DNA from: Helicobacter cappadocius
GTDB taxonomy: Bacteria; Campylobacterota; Campylobacteria; Campylobacterales; Helicobacteraceae
Length of the DNA: 64,000 nt
Reading direction: 5' to 3'
Assembly: GCF_030688855.1 (NCBI RefSeq)
Contig: NZ_JAUYZK010000004.1
Location: forward strand, 87,783-151,782
The position numbers were made by a program, and so were the translations under genes. This document shows, piece after piece, positions 30,892-41,572 of the stretch; position 1 is the stretch's first letter; each line of letters starts with the position of its first letter. The notes beneath the pieces were generated by a model. The model was not told where the DNA came from, made no database searches, and saw only the letters and a program-made list of their open reading frames with translations.

Positions 30892-31479
30892 ATGATATTT
30901 TTCATAGTTGTTGTAGCAAATAAAATTTCTAGCAATGATATTAATCGTTTTAGAATATCAATCTATAGTATTATAGCTGTTATTTTATTGAGCTTTTTTA
31001 TATCCTTTATATCTGAAGCTGGACTCCTTAAATATCTCCTTGAACATCAATATTTAACTGCACTCATAATTTTATTGGTCTATGTATTTCTAGCCTTATC
31101 TGTTATTTATGAAAAATACGCAGAATTAATGCTTTATGCCATATATTTTATATTTATAATTATTATTTGGATAATAACATCATCAGATATGATCAAAACA
31201 CTCCACTTGGGTAACTACACCCCTGATGTTCTTATCTTGGATGAGAAGGCAAAGGCTATCATTCCAGCAAATTTCCTAGACTCCAACAATACTCTCAAAA
31301 AACCAAAAATCCTCTCCAATATAGGCGATGAATACTACATAGAGCTAACAACCCCAGATAAAAAAGTTCTACGCCTTAGCATTCCAAAAAATCTAGTTCT
31401 TAGCGAACAGGTAGAAATTGAAGAAAAGCAAGATAAACCAAAAGATATAAAAAACAAAGAGGAATCAAATCCAAAATAA
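30892..31479 (+). CDS. Hypothetical membrane protein, second part of the same locus
   Basis: A 195-residue reading from the first ATG, with hydrophobic segments at about 1-12, 24-42, 52-72 and 75-97, then a hydrophilic C-terminal domain ending in a lysine/glutamate-rich tail. There is no Shine-Dalgarno before this ATG. The same frame is open upstream to 30760 and encodes a further membrane-like stretch, which supports a 5' extension into the preceding gene through a frameshift rather than an independent start. The C-terminal soluble part (about 110-170) has no motif I know. The next gene converges on it. Confidence 0.55.
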   Translation: MIFFIVVVANKISSNDINRFRISIYSIIAVILLSFFISFISEAGLLKYLLEHQYLTALIILLVYVFLALSVIYEKYAELMLYAIYFIFIIIIWIITSSDMIKTLHLGNYTPDVLILDEKAKAIIPANFLDSNNTLKKPKILSNIGDEYYIELTTPDKKVLRLSIPKNLVLSEQVEIEEKQDKPKDIKNKEESNPK

Positions 31480-31496
31480 ACATCTCAATAAGACCA

Positions 31497-32468
31497 TCAA
31501 AAACTCTTCAATTCTCCTTGAAGCAATCCTTTGATGGTTCGGATCAAAAGCCACAAAATACCCAAACTCACAAAAGCCAAGAACGCTAAAGCTAAAGCAT
31601 GAAAATACACATTATCAAAAGCTTGAGCGACTTTGAGCATAGATACTAGCATGGCACTCATAGGAAAACTTACTGCCCACCAAGTCACACGAAATGGGCA
31701 ACATCTAATTGATGCAATAGTTTGCGGCAGAAGAGTCAAAAATACGAACACACCTAGAAAAAACAACCCTAAAGCAAACATATCGACTTCTGTATTTACG
31801 CTTACATAAGCTGAAAAACCTACGGAAAAAGGTGCGATTAAAATCATCAAAGTGGGCATTAATTTATCTGGAAGTTTGCTAGAGATCAAAACTCTCAATA
31901 AAATCAGAGTAATAATAGGCACGGCAAAAAATAACCCTATTGCTAATGATAAAACATTCAAATAGTCAAATCCACCACCCTGTCCAAAAAGATTTGATGC
32001 TAGTGGAATATCCAAAGTCCCAACTACTGGGATTATCCACGCAGGAGTTACATTTTCAATCTCCTGTTTAGAACAAATCCAAAAACTAACCATATGCCAT
32101 GCAAATACTAGCATGAGCACCACCCCTATTCCCCACATCACAAAAGCCATAATAGGCACATAGTGATAAATCACAATTGGCAACAATAAAATAGAAATAA
32201 TAAAAGTTCCAAAAAAACTTCTCGATAAGGGACTTTTAAATTCCAAAGAAAAACTCTCAAATTCTAAAATCATCTTCAAAGCATAGGCAATAACTAGAAC
32301 CACAAAAATGAAAATGGCGATAAATGTGATGATTTGTGAAATCACAAAAGGAACTTCGTATAAATTAGATGCCAACTCCCAAGCTATAGCTAGACCCGTT
32401 AGTCCCATCACACTCCCAAACAAACTCGCAGGTACATAGGCAAAAGCTGTTTTGTTTTTTTCTTGCAT
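31497..32468 (-). CDS. TDT-family (SLAC1/TehA-like) membrane transporter
   Basis: A 323-residue integral membrane protein with about ten hydrophobic helices, starting at the ATG at 32468, which has AAGGA upstream. The longer reading from 32516 adds 16 charged residues without a better start. The opening FAYVPASLFGSVMGLTGLAIAW is typical of the tellurite-resistance/dicarboxylate transporter (TDT) family, which includes TehA and the plant anion channel SLAC1. Substrates in this family include C4-dicarboxylates, sulfite and other anions; none can be chosen here. It is divergent from purH and convergent with the preceding membrane gene. Confidence 0.82.
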   Translation of the reverse strand: MQEKNKTAFAYVPASLFGSVMGLTGLAIAWELASNLYEVPFVISQIITFIAIFIFVVLVIAYALKMILEFESFSLEFKSPLSRSFFGTFIISILLLPIVIYHYVPIMAFVMWGIGVVLMLVFAWHMVSFWICSKQEIENVTPAWIIPVVGTLDIPLASNLFGQGGGFDYLNVLSLAIGLFFAVPIITLILLRVLISSKLPDKLMPTLMILIAPFSVGFSAYVSVNTEVDMFALGLFFLGVFVFLTLLPQTIASIRCCPFRVTWWAVSFPMSAMLVSMLKVAQAFDNVYFHALALAFLAFVSLGILWLLIRTIKGLLQGELKSF

Positions 32469-32647
32469 TTTTTTCCTTGATACGATTTTGTATTTCTTCA
32501 AATAAATATTATCCATAATACAATAAATATATTCCAGTTAAGATGAATCATAAGAATATTCAAAAATCCACGATTTCAAAGTCTGTAAAATTTATAGTGC
32601 TTTTGCTATACTTTAACAAACTCTATCTATCAAAAAAAAGGAATACT

Positions 32648-34180
32648 ATGCAAGCATTACTTAGCGTAAGCGACAAAGAAGATATTGTAGATTTTGCAAA
32701 AACTCTTCACTCTTTAGGCTATGAGATATTAAGTACAGGTGGAACGCTTAAGATTTTATTAGAAAATTCTATCCCTGCTACAGATGTCAGCACATACACG
32801 CAAAGTCCTGAACTTTTTGATGGTAGGGTCAAAACCCTTCATCCTAAAATTCACGGCGGTATTCTCCATCGAAGAAATAACTCTGAAGATATCAAAACAG
32901 CCAAAAATCATAATATCAGAGCTATTGATATTGTCTGTGTAAATCTCTATCCATTCAAAGCCACTACACAAAAAACCAAGAATTTTGAGGAAATTATAGA
33001 AAATATAGATATTGGCGGACCTTCTATGATAAGGGCTGCGGCAAAAAATTTCCAAGATGTACTTGTAATCACAAAGCCTGAAGATTATCCTCTAGTGATA
33101 AATAAACTCAAAAATAACGCTAACACCCTAGAATTTCGCCAAGAGATGATGATAAAGGCATTTGAGCACACAGCAGAGTATGATTGTTTTATTGCTAATT
33201 ACATGAATGGAGTTTTTCATCAAGGGATGGGTGAAAAGGTTTTCATCTCAGGATCAAAAGTTTCTCAAACCCGTTATGGAGAAAACCCCCATCAAAAAGG
33301 AGCTTTGTATGAATTTGAAGATTTTTACAAAAATACATTTCAAACTATCAAAGGCGAAGCGAGTTTTAATAACTTTACCGATATAAACTCCGCAGTAAAA
33401 ATCGCTACAAGTTTTGAAAACTCCCCTGCAGTTTGTATTGTCAAACATGGCAATCCTTGCGGATTTGCGATAAAAGAAAACCTACTTGAAAGCTACAAAC
33501 AAGCACTCAAATGCGATCCTGTTAGCAGCTATGGCGGGGTAGTGGCTGTCAATGGAGTTATTGATGAGCCATTAGCAAAAGAAATCAATCAAACCTTTAT
33601 TGAGGTATTAGTCGCTGCAGATATAACCCCCCAAGCTTTGAAAGTTTTTGAAAATAAAAAACGAATGAAAATTTTCGCTTGTGGAGGGGCAAAACTTCAA
33701 TTTCCCACAGATAAAATCGATTTCAAACATATTGAGGGGGGATTTGTATATCAACAAGCCGATTTTATAACAGAAGAAGAGATCAAAAATGCCAAACTAG
33801 TAAGCAACACAAAGGCTACTCAAAAAGAACACAATGACCTAAAAATCGCTTATAAAATCTCTGCTCTGACAAAATCAAATTGTGTGGTTTATGTCAAAGA
33901 TTCCACGCTTATAGCTATTGGAATGGGTATGACAAGCCGTGTAGATGCAGCAAAAGCAGCTTTAGCAAAAGCAAACGATATGGGATTATCCACACAAGGA
34001 GCGGTTTTAGCTTCTGAAGCATTTTTTCCTTTTAGAGACAGTGTTGATATGGCAGCAGCAGCAGGAATTAGGGCTATTATCCAGCCCGGAGGAAGTATTC
34101 GAGATGAAGAGGTAATCCAAAGTGCAAACGAACACAATATCGCGTTATATTTCACTGGTATAAGACATTTTTTGCATTAA
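32648..34180 (+). CDS. purH: Bifunctional AICAR transformylase/IMP cyclohydrolase
   Basis: PurH performs the last two steps of de novo purine synthesis, formylating AICAR and closing the ring to IMP. The ATG at 32648 (510 residues) has AAGGA upstream and opens with the conserved [18 protein letters not shown]; a longer reading from 32543 adds 35 residues with no homology-like features. The N-terminal cyclohydrolase has STGGT and [15 protein letters not shown]; the C-terminal transformylase has the catalytic KHGNPCG motif and [21 protein letters not shown]. It is complete and stands alone. Confidence 0.96.
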   Translation: MQALLSVSDKEDIVDFAKTLHSLGYEILSTGGTLKILLENSIPATDVSTYTQSPELFDGRVKTLHPKIHGGILHRRNNSEDIKTAKNHNIRAIDIVCVNLYPFKATTQKTKNFEEIIENIDIGGPSMIRAAAKNFQDVLVITKPEDYPLVINKLKNNANTLEFRQEMMIKAFEHTAEYDCFIANYMNGVFHQGMGEKVFISGSKVSQTRYGENPHQKGALYEFEDFYKNTFQTIKGEASFNNFTDINSAVKIATSFENSPAVCIVKHGNPCGFAIKENLLESYKQALKCDPVSSYGGVVAVNGVIDEPLAKEINQTFIEVLVAADITPQALKVFENKKRMKIFACGGAKLQFPTDKIDFKHIEGGFVYQQADFITEEEIKNAKLVSNTKATQKEHNDLKIAYKISALTKSNCVVYVKDSTLIAIGMGMTSRVDAAKAALAKANDMGLSTQGAVLASEAFFPFRDSVDMAAAAGIRAIIQPGGSIRDEEVIQSANEHNIALYFTGIRHFLH

Positions 34181-34266
34181 CATATCAAATAAAAAATCTT
34201 ATTCATTAATACTAATTTGTTAAAGTAATAACTTGTTTGATAAACACAACAATTAAAGGAGTTAGA

Positions 34267-34827
34267 ATGAAAAAGTCAATCGCGGGTATTTTAGCGATCG
34301 CATTGTTTGGAATCGTTGCAAATGCAACTACTATCGACACTAGCAAGGTTCAAACAACTTGGACAGCTTATAAAACACCAACAAAAGTAGCCGTAGGTGG
34401 CACATTTAATGATATTAAATATAAGTTTGGAAAAAAATCTGATAGTATCGCTTCAACACTAGAAGGTGCGACAGCAACAATTGATCCAATGAAAGTAGAT
34501 CTAAAAGATGCTACTAAAAACAAAAATGTAAAGAATTTTTTCTTTTCTGGATTTAAAAAAGGTGGCATCAAAGTTACTTTCAAAAATGTGATGGAAGGAA
34601 AAGATCAAGGCACTATTTTAGCAATGGTAAGAATGAATGAAAAAACCGTTAAAGTTCCTATGACTTACACTATCACTGATGGAAAATTCGTCGCCACTGG
34701 TTTGCTTGATATTATGGAATTTGGTCTCAATGATGCTTTCAAAAAACTAGCTACAGGTTGCCATGATTTGCACGAGGGAATGACTTGGTCTCAAGTAACT
34801 ATCAACTTCTCTGCACCTATCAAATAA
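34267..34827 (+). CDS. Periplasmic YceI-family lipid-binding protein
   Basis: A 186-residue secreted protein with a Sec signal peptide (MKKSIAGILAIALFGIVANA, cleavage after ~20). AAAGGAG precedes the ATG at 34267; the upstream ATG at 34237 has no comparable site. The mature part has the YceI profile: TIDTSKVQTTWTAYKTP, VGGTFNDIKY, and beta-strand repeats ending in VTINFSAPIK. YceI proteins form a lipocalin-like barrel that binds isoprenoid or fatty ligands. H. pylori has a secreted homologue. The ligand is unknown. A strong terminator follows. Confidence 0.88.
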   Translation: MKKSIAGILAIALFGIVANATTIDTSKVQTTWTAYKTPTKVAVGGTFNDIKYKFGKKSDSIASTLEGATATIDPMKVDLKDATKNKNVKNFFFSGFKKGGIKVTFKNVMEGKDQGTILAMVRMNEKTVKVPMTYTITDGKFVATGLLDIMEFGLNDAFKKLATGCHDLHEGMTWSQVTINFSAPIK

Positions 34828-34835
34828 ACATCATA

Positions 34836-34860
34836 AAAACTACGGATATTCCGTAGTTTT
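34836..34860 (+). terminator. Intrinsic terminator after the YceI-like gene
   Basis: A perfect 11-bp stem, AAAACTACGGA with TCCGTAGTTTT, around a TAT loop, starting nine bases after the stop codon and followed by a T-rich sequence. The next gene, hemL, starts 80 bases downstream. Confidence 0.85.
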
Positions 34861-34939
34861 CTCTTTATATAAATTTCACCCCAACAACTTAACTCAATTC
34901 TAGCTATAATATCCCTGAAAGAAAAAACAGGAGAATGTC

Positions 34940-36235
34940 TTGAATCTATTACATAGTATCAACGATTTCAACGAAGCCAAGCAAGTTATTCCAGGTGGGG
35001 TAAATTCCCCCGTCAGGGCTTTTAAAAGCGTAGGAGGAACTCCGCCTTTTATTTCAAAAGGTGAGGGTTGCTATCTTTTTGATGTAGATGGAAACCGCTA
35101 TATTGATTTTGTTCAAAGTTGGGGACCACTAATATTTGGACATTGTGATAGCGATATTACAGAAAATGTGAGTAAGGCTATAAAAAATGGCTTGAGTTTT
35201 GGTGCTCCAACAGAGTTAGAAACCGCGTTGTGCAAAGAAATCATTAGTCTTTATGAAGGGATAGAAAAAATCCGCCTTGTAAATAGTGGTACAGAAGCGA
35301 CAATGAGTGCAATAAGACTTGCTAGAGGTTATAGCAAAAAAGATGATATTATAAAATTTGAAGGTAATTATCATGGACATAGCGATTCACTCTTAGTGAG
35401 TGCAGGGAGTGGCTGTGCAACATTTGGTTCTCCATCATCTCCAGGTGTTCCAGAGGATTTTAGCAAACATACTTTAGTTGCTAGATACAATGATATAGAA
35501 TCTGTAAAATCTTGCTTTAAAAATAGTCGCAATGTGGGCTGTGTAATCATTGAACCTATTGCAGGTAATATGGGTTTAGTACCTGCAAAAATAGAATTTC
35601 TAAAGGAACTCCGGAAGCTTTGTGATAGCTATGGTGCTGTGCTGATATTTGATGAAGTAATGAGTGGTTTTCGAGCCTCTATAAAGGGTGTTCAAGGATA
35701 TTGTGATGTTGTCCCTGATATGGTTACTTTTGGCAAAGTTATCGGTGGGGGGATGCCATTGGCTGCATTTGGCGGAAAAGATGAGATTATGAATTTACTC
35801 TCTCCACTAGGAGGAGTTTATCAAGCTGGAACACTTAGCGGTAATCCCATCGCCGTGAGTGCCGGGCTGACCTCTGTTTGTAAAATCAAAAAAAATCCGC
35901 ATATTTATACAACCCTTGAAGCTTTGTCAAAAAGACTAATGGAGGGCTTTTCAAAAAATGCTATGCGATATTCTATTCCTCTTCAAACCTGCGTAAGAGG
36001 AAGCATGTTTGGATTCTTTTTTAATCCAAATGAAATCCACAATTTTGAAGATGCTCAAAAAAGTGATGTAGAAATGTTCGCAAAATTTCATCAAAAAATG
36101 CTTTCAAAAGGAATTTATCTAGCTTGTTCGCAGTTTGAAACAGGATTTATTTGCACGGCGATGAATGAAACCATCATAGATGAGGCTATAGAGGCCTGCA
36201 GATCATCATTTGATGAGATTAATAGAGGCATATAA
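34940..36235 (+). CDS. hemL: Glutamate-1-semialdehyde 2,1-aminomutase
   Basis: HemL converts glutamate-1-semialdehyde to 5-aminolevulinate for haem synthesis. The 431-residue PLP enzyme starts with TTG at 34940, set by AGGAG upstream; the ATG at 34935 is followed by an immediate stop in its frame. Motifs are [13 protein letters not shown] near the start, [26 protein letters not shown], and the PLP-lysine segment [17 protein letters not shown]. Its stop overlaps the next start by one base (TAATG). Confidence 0.95.
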   Translation: MNLLHSINDFNEAKQVIPGGVNSPVRAFKSVGGTPPFISKGEGCYLFDVDGNRYIDFVQSWGPLIFGHCDSDITENVSKAIKNGLSFGAPTELETALCKEIISLYEGIEKIRLVNSGTEATMSAIRLARGYSKKDDIIKFEGNYHGHSDSLLVSAGSGCATFGSPSSPGVPEDFSKHTLVARYNDIESVKSCFKNSRNVGCVIIEPIAGNMGLVPAKIEFLKELRKLCDSYGAVLIFDEVMSGFRASIKGVQGYCDVVPDMVTFGKVIGGGMPLAAFGGKDEIMNLLSPLGGVYQAGTLSGNPIAVSAGLTSVCKIKKNPHIYTTLEALSKRLMEGFSKNAMRYSIPLQTCVRGSMFGFFFNPNEIHNFEDAQKSDVEMFAKFHQKMLSKGIYLACSQFETGFICTAMNETIIDEAIEACRSSFDEINRGI

Positions 36236-36513
36236 TGCAAGAAGAGCCAAAATTCAAAAAACTCATACTAGGAGCAAATGATCTGAGCCTAGGAATCTCA
36301 ATAGTCATAGCTATCTTGCTAGGTATAGGGGTTGGATGGGCATTACAAAGATTTACAGGAATCGCTTGGCTATTTTGGTTGGGCGTTGCTTGGGGGATAG
36401 GAGCTGCTATTTTGAATATTTACAAAGCTTACAAAAGGGTAAAAAAAGGACTTGATGAGATGGCAAAAGATCCAAAATACACTTACAAACCAAAAACTTC
36501 TGAAGAAAAATGA
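36235..36513 (+). CDS. AtpZ/AtpI-family small membrane protein
   Basis: A 92-residue protein with two transmembrane helices (about 19-40 and 46-66) separated by a short loop, and a charged C-terminal tail. The pattern SIVIAILLGIGVGWALQ and FWLGVAWGIGAAILNIYKAYK fits the AtpZ/AtpI family, which assists F1Fo ATP synthase assembly or forms a Mg/Ca channel with it. It is coupled to hemL (one-base overlap) and to the next gene (four-base ATGA overlap), not to atp genes. Confidence 0.75.
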   Translation: MQEEPKFKKLILGANDLSLGISIVIAILLGIGVGWALQRFTGIAWLFWLGVAWGIGAAILNIYKAYKRVKKGLDEMAKDPKYTYKPKTSEEK

Positions 36514-36980
36514 TGGGATGCAAATATCGCTGTTTGATTATTTTGTTGGCAATCAATGCTATTTTTGGCATAGGAACTGCAATATTATGGGGAACAAATG
36601 GGACAATAAACTTTGAAATAGGATTTTTTAGTTTTCTATTAGTGATTTATAGCACTTATCTAAGCTTACAAAAAAAACTAAAAAAGGAACTCAAAGAGAC
36701 TGAAATAGAGTTAGAAATATCATCTGATAATAGATCACAAGAAGAGATGGAACAAAAAAAACCCAAAACCCGTTTTAACTTCTCAACCCTGCTATTAGGA
36801 ATGCAGCTTTCTATGGGAATTTTAAGAATATTTGCTTATGTAATATTGGTTTTAGCAATCACGATCTTAATGGGCAAAAATATTTTTATAGTTATTCCTT
36901 ATATACTAGGAATTATAATCTCTTTAATGAGCGTAGTAGGGTTAAAATATTTATCAGATAAACATCAAAATAGTCTATAA
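36510..36980 (+). CDS. Hypothetical membrane protein downstream of AtpZ-like gene
   Basis: A 156-residue protein with four predicted membrane helices in two pairs (about 9-25, 30-50 and 103-120, 124-145), separated by a charged cytoplasmic-type linker rich in lysine and glutamate (KKLKKELKETEIELE). The start overlaps the AtpZ-like gene by four bases, so it is translated in the same operon. It could be a distant ATP synthase I-like protein from its placement, but I see no diagnostic motif. It converges on the restriction gene, two bases away. Confidence 0.65.
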   Translation: MMGCKYRCLIILLAINAIFGIGTAILWGTNGTINFEIGFFSFLLVIYSTYLSLQKKLKKELKETEIELEISSDNRSQEEMEQKKPKTRFNFSTLLLGMQLSMGILRIFAYVILVLAITILMGKNIFIVIPYILGIIISLMSVVGLKYLSDKHQNSL

Positions 36981-36981
36981 A

Positions 36982-39570
36982 TCAAATCTGCAAAAGCCGC
37001 ACAAAGCTTTTTTCAAATTCATTCTGCTTGTCTTGTGCAAAAAATGGCATTCCCATCACCTGCACTTTTTGTCTATAATAGCCATTCTCATCATTTTCGA
37101 CAATTTTCGGGATTTCAAGAAGAGTTTTTAAAAACTCCTCCTTCCATCTATCCATAGCTTCAATATGCCCTCCTTTTGGTTCTATAAAGCATTGCAAGAT
37201 TTCAAAATTTTTCTTCTCTTTTGGCTTAGCAAAAAAATAAAAATCTGGCTCAAATCTTTTGACCTTATTTTCTTCCTCATTATCTTGTGTATAAATCGCC
37301 ATCTGTGAATTGCGTTCATTTCTAACTAGCCACCATTGTGAAAAATTTTCATCTAGCTTTGTAGCATTTCTTTGCACAAAGTCAACAAATTCCAACTCCA
37401 AGTCTGTGCCTACGAAGTTTTTGAATGCAAATTGAGCACTACTTTGCATATCTCGATGCACAACTGCACCTTTTGTTCTTGTGATAAATTTATCCCCTAT
37501 GAGCTTAAGCGGAGTGAGATACCATGCTTTTACTTCAAAATTTTGAAGTTTTTTCTCCATTTGATTTTTGAAATTCTCACAAACCAAAAGGGCGATCTTC
37601 AGTCTTGTCTTGGGATTAGAGATGTTTTGTTTTTCGTGTATGGTAAGTTTGATAATGCTCAAATATTTATCAATGAAATCTTGCCTACTCTTGATGTCTT
37701 TAAATAAAAGCTTTAGATTTTCAAATGTATAAAATTCTCCACTCTTGTTCATCGCCTTATAAATAACAGCTTTATCTAAATCTTTGAATTCAAAATCCTT
37801 TCGTATTTCTGTGGTCTGCACTTCAGGGGCTTCATCGATAGCTTTTATCATATCTTCTTCTTGTATATTGTGTGCATCTATGAGAGGAATTTTTATGCGA
37901 TTTTGACAAATTGGTAGCTTTTGTATACTTTCAAGCGTAAAATACCCACTCTTATTTTTGGAATTTTTTACCTCATCTTTGATTCTCATCACGCTATTAG
38001 TGGCAAAATAACATTTTTGGTATATTTCACTTTCTTTAAACTCTTCTTTTAGAGATAGCAATATGATTTCTTTCTCATCATCTTTTAATCCAATTTCCAC
38101 AAGCTCTTTTTGAAGTCTTGCGATAAACTCATTTTCACTTGCTCCGTGATAACTAAGTGTTTCTAATGCCTTTAGAGGTGAATTAATATCATCGAATTTG
38201 CGTTGATTTGATTTGCCAATCACTCTGCCATCTATAGATGCCTCAAAAGGAAAATACCTCGCTCCTCTACCAATAAGCTGTGCCTCTTTTGGCGTATCAT
38301 TGATTGATCCTTCAATAAGCCTAACAATATCAAATAAATTAAGCACATCCCAACCTTCATTGAGTTTATCGACCGCGAAAATCACGCGTATTTTATTACC
38401 CTGATCTTCTAGTGTATTGATGAGGATTTGATTGGTTTGTAGTTCATTTGTATCATTGATATTGATTAAAAAATGTTTTTCAAACTCCCGTCTTATCTGC
38501 CTTAATAACTCTTGCATATCCCTATCTTGAAAGAAAACTTTCGCATCATACAAAATCCCTGAATCTTCTTTGATATTGTTAAAAAATCTTTCAATATCTT
38601 CCACCCTTAGATCATAAATCCATTGTAAAAAAAGCTCTTCATTTTCTTTGCTCTCCTTAATCGTTTTGCTTTTGAATAAAATTACAGGTTTTAAGACAAT
38701 ATGATTTAAAGCTGCTAATTCTTGGCGATAAAGCGAACAAATCACCGCTCCACAAATGCGCTCAATCCGCTCCAAACCTTCATATTTTAGAAGTTTGATG
38801 TCTTTAGAGTATTTATCATTCCTAAAGTCTTTGAGAGTGTATTCAAAAATAATCTTATCTTCATATTTTTGCTGCACACTTTTATCTTTTGGGAGTGTGG
38901 CAGAGAATTCAAACATCAGATTTTCTTTATTTGCACCATAGATAGCTTTAATCACTCCTTCCCAGCTCTGCAAATCTTGGGCTTGAGATTGACTTTTGGA
39001 TTTTTTGGTTTCAGCGTTGATGTGATGGGCTTCATCAGCTAACATCACAATTTTTTGATCTTGAAAATCTGATATTGTCAGAGCGTTTTCTCTCTCTAAA
39101 GTTAGAAGCGAAAATAGAGCTTGAACGGTGGTAAAAATGATATTGATTTGACCTTTTTTGCAGGTATTGAGATTTTCACAAACATTAATAGAAATATTTT
39201 TAGTATTTATGGTGATATTTTTAGCAAAAAGATATTTTGAGCTCTTGGGATTGGAAAAATTTTGCTTGGTTTTTTCTAATATTGCTGTAGAATTCACAAA
39301 AAATACAAAATTCTCATACCCCCTAGCAAAACAGTCCAATATCAAAGACGCCATGATAACTGTCTTCCCACTTCCTGTAGCCATATGGAACATCAAATGT
39401 GAGCGATTGAGTTTTTGCTTTTGTTGGCTGATGAGATAGTATTTCAACGCATTGATTTGATATTCTCTAAGCTCGATATTAGAATTCAGATTTTCTAAAA
39501 TATGCAGAGGTATTTCTATGTCTAGTCCATCATCAAGATGTATGCCTATTCTTTCGCACAGCTTCATCAC
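36982..39570 (-). CDS. Type III restriction enzyme Res subunit
   Basis: An 862-residue ATP-dependent restriction subunit. A superfamily 2 helicase core opens the protein: Walker A MATGSGKTVI at about 63-72, DEAH box (LADEAHHINAE), motif III FSATLP, and the late helicase motif AQLIGRGARYFPF. The C-terminal part carries the PD-ExK-like endonuclease signature, EPDFYFF followed by FIEPKGG. It acts only in complex with Mod. Its start overlaps the mod stop codon (ATGA), so res translation is probably coupled to mod, which is out of frame here. Confidence 0.92.
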   Translation of the reverse strand: MMKLCERIGIHLDDGLDIEIPLHILENLNSNIELREYQINALKYYLISQQKQKLNRSHLMFHMATGSGKTVIMASLILDCFARGYENFVFFVNSTAILEKTKQNFSNPKSSKYLFAKNITINTKNISINVCENLNTCKKGQINIIFTTVQALFSLLTLERENALTISDFQDQKIVMLADEAHHINAETKKSKSQSQAQDLQSWEGVIKAIYGANKENLMFEFSATLPKDKSVQQKYEDKIIFEYTLKDFRNDKYSKDIKLLKYEGLERIERICGAVICSLYRQELAALNHIVLKPVILFKSKTIKESKENEELFLQWIYDLRVEDIERFFNNIKEDSGILYDAKVFFQDRDMQELLRQIRREFEKHFLININDTNELQTNQILINTLEDQGNKIRVIFAVDKLNEGWDVLNLFDIVRLIEGSINDTPKEAQLIGRGARYFPFEASIDGRVIGKSNQRKFDDINSPLKALETLSYHGASENEFIARLQKELVEIGLKDDEKEIILLSLKEEFKESEIYQKCYFATNSVMRIKDEVKNSKNKSGYFTLESIQKLPICQNRIKIPLIDAHNIQEEDMIKAIDEAPEVQTTEIRKDFEFKDLDKAVIYKAMNKSGEFYTFENLKLLFKDIKSRQDFIDKYLSIIKLTIHEKQNISNPKTRLKIALLVCENFKNQMEKKLQNFEVKAWYLTPLKLIGDKFITRTKGAVVHRDMQSSAQFAFKNFVGTDLELEFVDFVQRNATKLDENFSQWWLVRNERNSQMAIYTQDNEEENKVKRFEPDFYFFAKPKEKKNFEILQCFIEPKGGHIEAMDRWKEEFLKTLLEIPKIVENDENGYYRQKVQVMGMPFFAQDKQNEFEKSFVRLLQI

Positions 39571-41572
39571 TTTATCCCTTTGTTTATTCTATAGAAAGCT
39601 TTATTTGCTTGTAGTAGAGATTCTGGGATTTTAAAATCACTATCCTCTATCTCAGAAAATGGGATATAAGAGAGGTTGCTATCTAAGCAAGAAAACAAAA
39701 TCCTCTTTTTATCTTCTAAACTTAGAGCATTAAAATCACTATCTTTTGCTATCTTCACAAAATCTACCCGATAATCCAAAAAGGCATTTTCACGCATCTT
39801 CTCAATAACTTCAGAGATATTTGCTTCAGTAGCTTCTAAGATGAGCTTCTTATAAGTCTCATTTAAAGGCATCAGCTCAGCATAAACAAAGCTATTAGGA
39901 AGACTATCTTCTTCTAGGAGGTTCTTTTGCATAGGATTCCAAGATACAGCTTTGCTAACCCCGCCCTGCTCTCCTAGCACAACTTTACATAGACGCTCTT
40001 TTGTGATACTCTCTATATAGTCCATCTGTTCTATTCCTACCCATCTACGCCCCATCTTGTGAGCGACCGCAAGAGTCGTGCCAGATCCGGCAAAAAAGTC
40101 CATCACTAGATCGCCTTTTTGGGTGGAGATTTCGATGATGCGTTGAATCAACGCTTCAGGCTTTTTCGCATTAGTAAAGTCACATTCTCCTTCCTTGTTT
40201 AAATTTATCGTACTTATATCAATCCATAAATCACCCAATGTTTCTGTTAAATAATCACTTAAAAATAACATTTGTTTCCCTTCCCACCATACATACTTTA
40301 ATCCTGTTGAACTTGTTATTTCCGCTAAGTTAGTTTCAATTTGATATTTTTCAAAACTCTTATTATTTGTCCTATAAATCATTCTATGTGCATTTTTAAT
40401 TTTGAAATCTACTACCTGTTTTTCATCTAAATTAAGATTATTATTTATTAAATACTCATTTAGTGGGGTAATTTTCCAATTTTTTACTTCATCATTAAAA
40501 TTTTCTATAATATTTGAATAATATTTGGAATACTTATTAAAACTATCATTATCTATCTTTGAAATTTTAATTGGTTTGATTTGCAAATTATTCTTTTTAT
40601 AGAGCAAAAGAAACTCTTTTATTTTGGGTAATTTAGTTTCAATATGTGCCATTTTAACTCCACTCGTCTCACTTGTCTTAACCGCAACACTATTAACAAA
40701 ATTCTCTCTCCCGAAGATTTCATCGCACAACACCTTCAGATAGGCTTGTTCATTATCATCACATTGGATAAATATCACCCCATCATCTCTTAGAAACTCC
40801 CTTGCGATTTCTAGGCGGTTTTTCATAAAAGTCAGCCAAGAGGAATGGTTGAAATTATCGTTGTAGTTGAAGCTATCATTGCCTGTGTTATAGGGCGGAT
40901 CGATATAGATGAGTTTTACATTTCCATAGATAGAAGGTATAGATTTTAGGGTATATAGGGCTTGGAGGTTATTGCCTTTTAGCAGTAAGTTAGGAAAACC
41001 TAATGGGGGGGGGGGGATACAGAAAGGTCATCACTTTGAATAAATGCTGGGATTTTAGAAATATCACTTTGCACAGACAAATCGGTATTTTCTTGCGTGA
41101 TATAGCTGAAGTTGTGCAGTACTTTTGGTGAAAATAGCCTGTCGATTTCCTCATTTGCTAGGGTTTGATTGAAAAAGATTTCTTTTTTCTTATCGCTATC
41201 TTTACTTGCTCCTCCTTCTAAAACACAATCTTTAAAAGGAAAATCTAGCACTACATCTGTATTTTGGGCTATGCTATTTCCTTCTGTATCACACAGGGCG
41301 ATTTTATTAGCAAAACGCGTATAAGAATCACTCAAGAAATTCTTATAACTGATAAAATCCAAAAATTTCTCTCTTTCAAACACCCATACGCCCTCTTTTG
41401 GCATTTTGAAATATTCGTCCTTGAATTCATCAAATAAAAACTCCAAAAGCTCAATATTTAGATCTCTAGCATCCCTTTTGAGTAAATTTAGATTGATTCT
41501 ATATCCATTTTCTACTTGCAATATGTATTTGGTTAGGTTTTTTTCAAGTATTTTTTCTTCGACTTTATTCAT
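39567..41572 (-). CDS. Type III DNA methyltransferase Mod, phase-variable, out of frame as read
   Basis: The specificity and N6-adenine methylation subunit of the Type III system, split by a C12 tract (coding strand) at 41005-41016. Upstream piece: 41572-41000, 190 residues ending in PPPH. Downstream piece: the frame that carries IDPPYNTGND, ending at 39567 (an internal ATG at 40826 gives 419 residues). One C more (C13), or two fewer (C10), joins them into about 668 residues and removes the stop. The catalytic DPPY motif is at about 40880-40910; the variable recognition region follows, then the SAM-binding MDFFAGSGTT. The order DPPY before FAGSG marks the beta class. The start overlaps xseA by eight bases. 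The gene is OFF in this sequence. Confidence 0.92.
41005..41016 (-). repeat. Poly-G/C tract (12 bp) in mod
   Basis: Twelve G on the plus strand, C12 in the coding direction. Long single-base tracts inside Helicobacter and Campylobacter coding regions vary by slipped-strand mispairing. With 12 bases the methyltransferase ends at 41000. Confidence 0.95.

Noticed and set aside
41000..41572. The 190-residue upstream piece as an independent protein
   Set aside because: It ends directly in the homopolymer, and the other frame continues with Type III Mod motifs; it is the N-terminus of mod.
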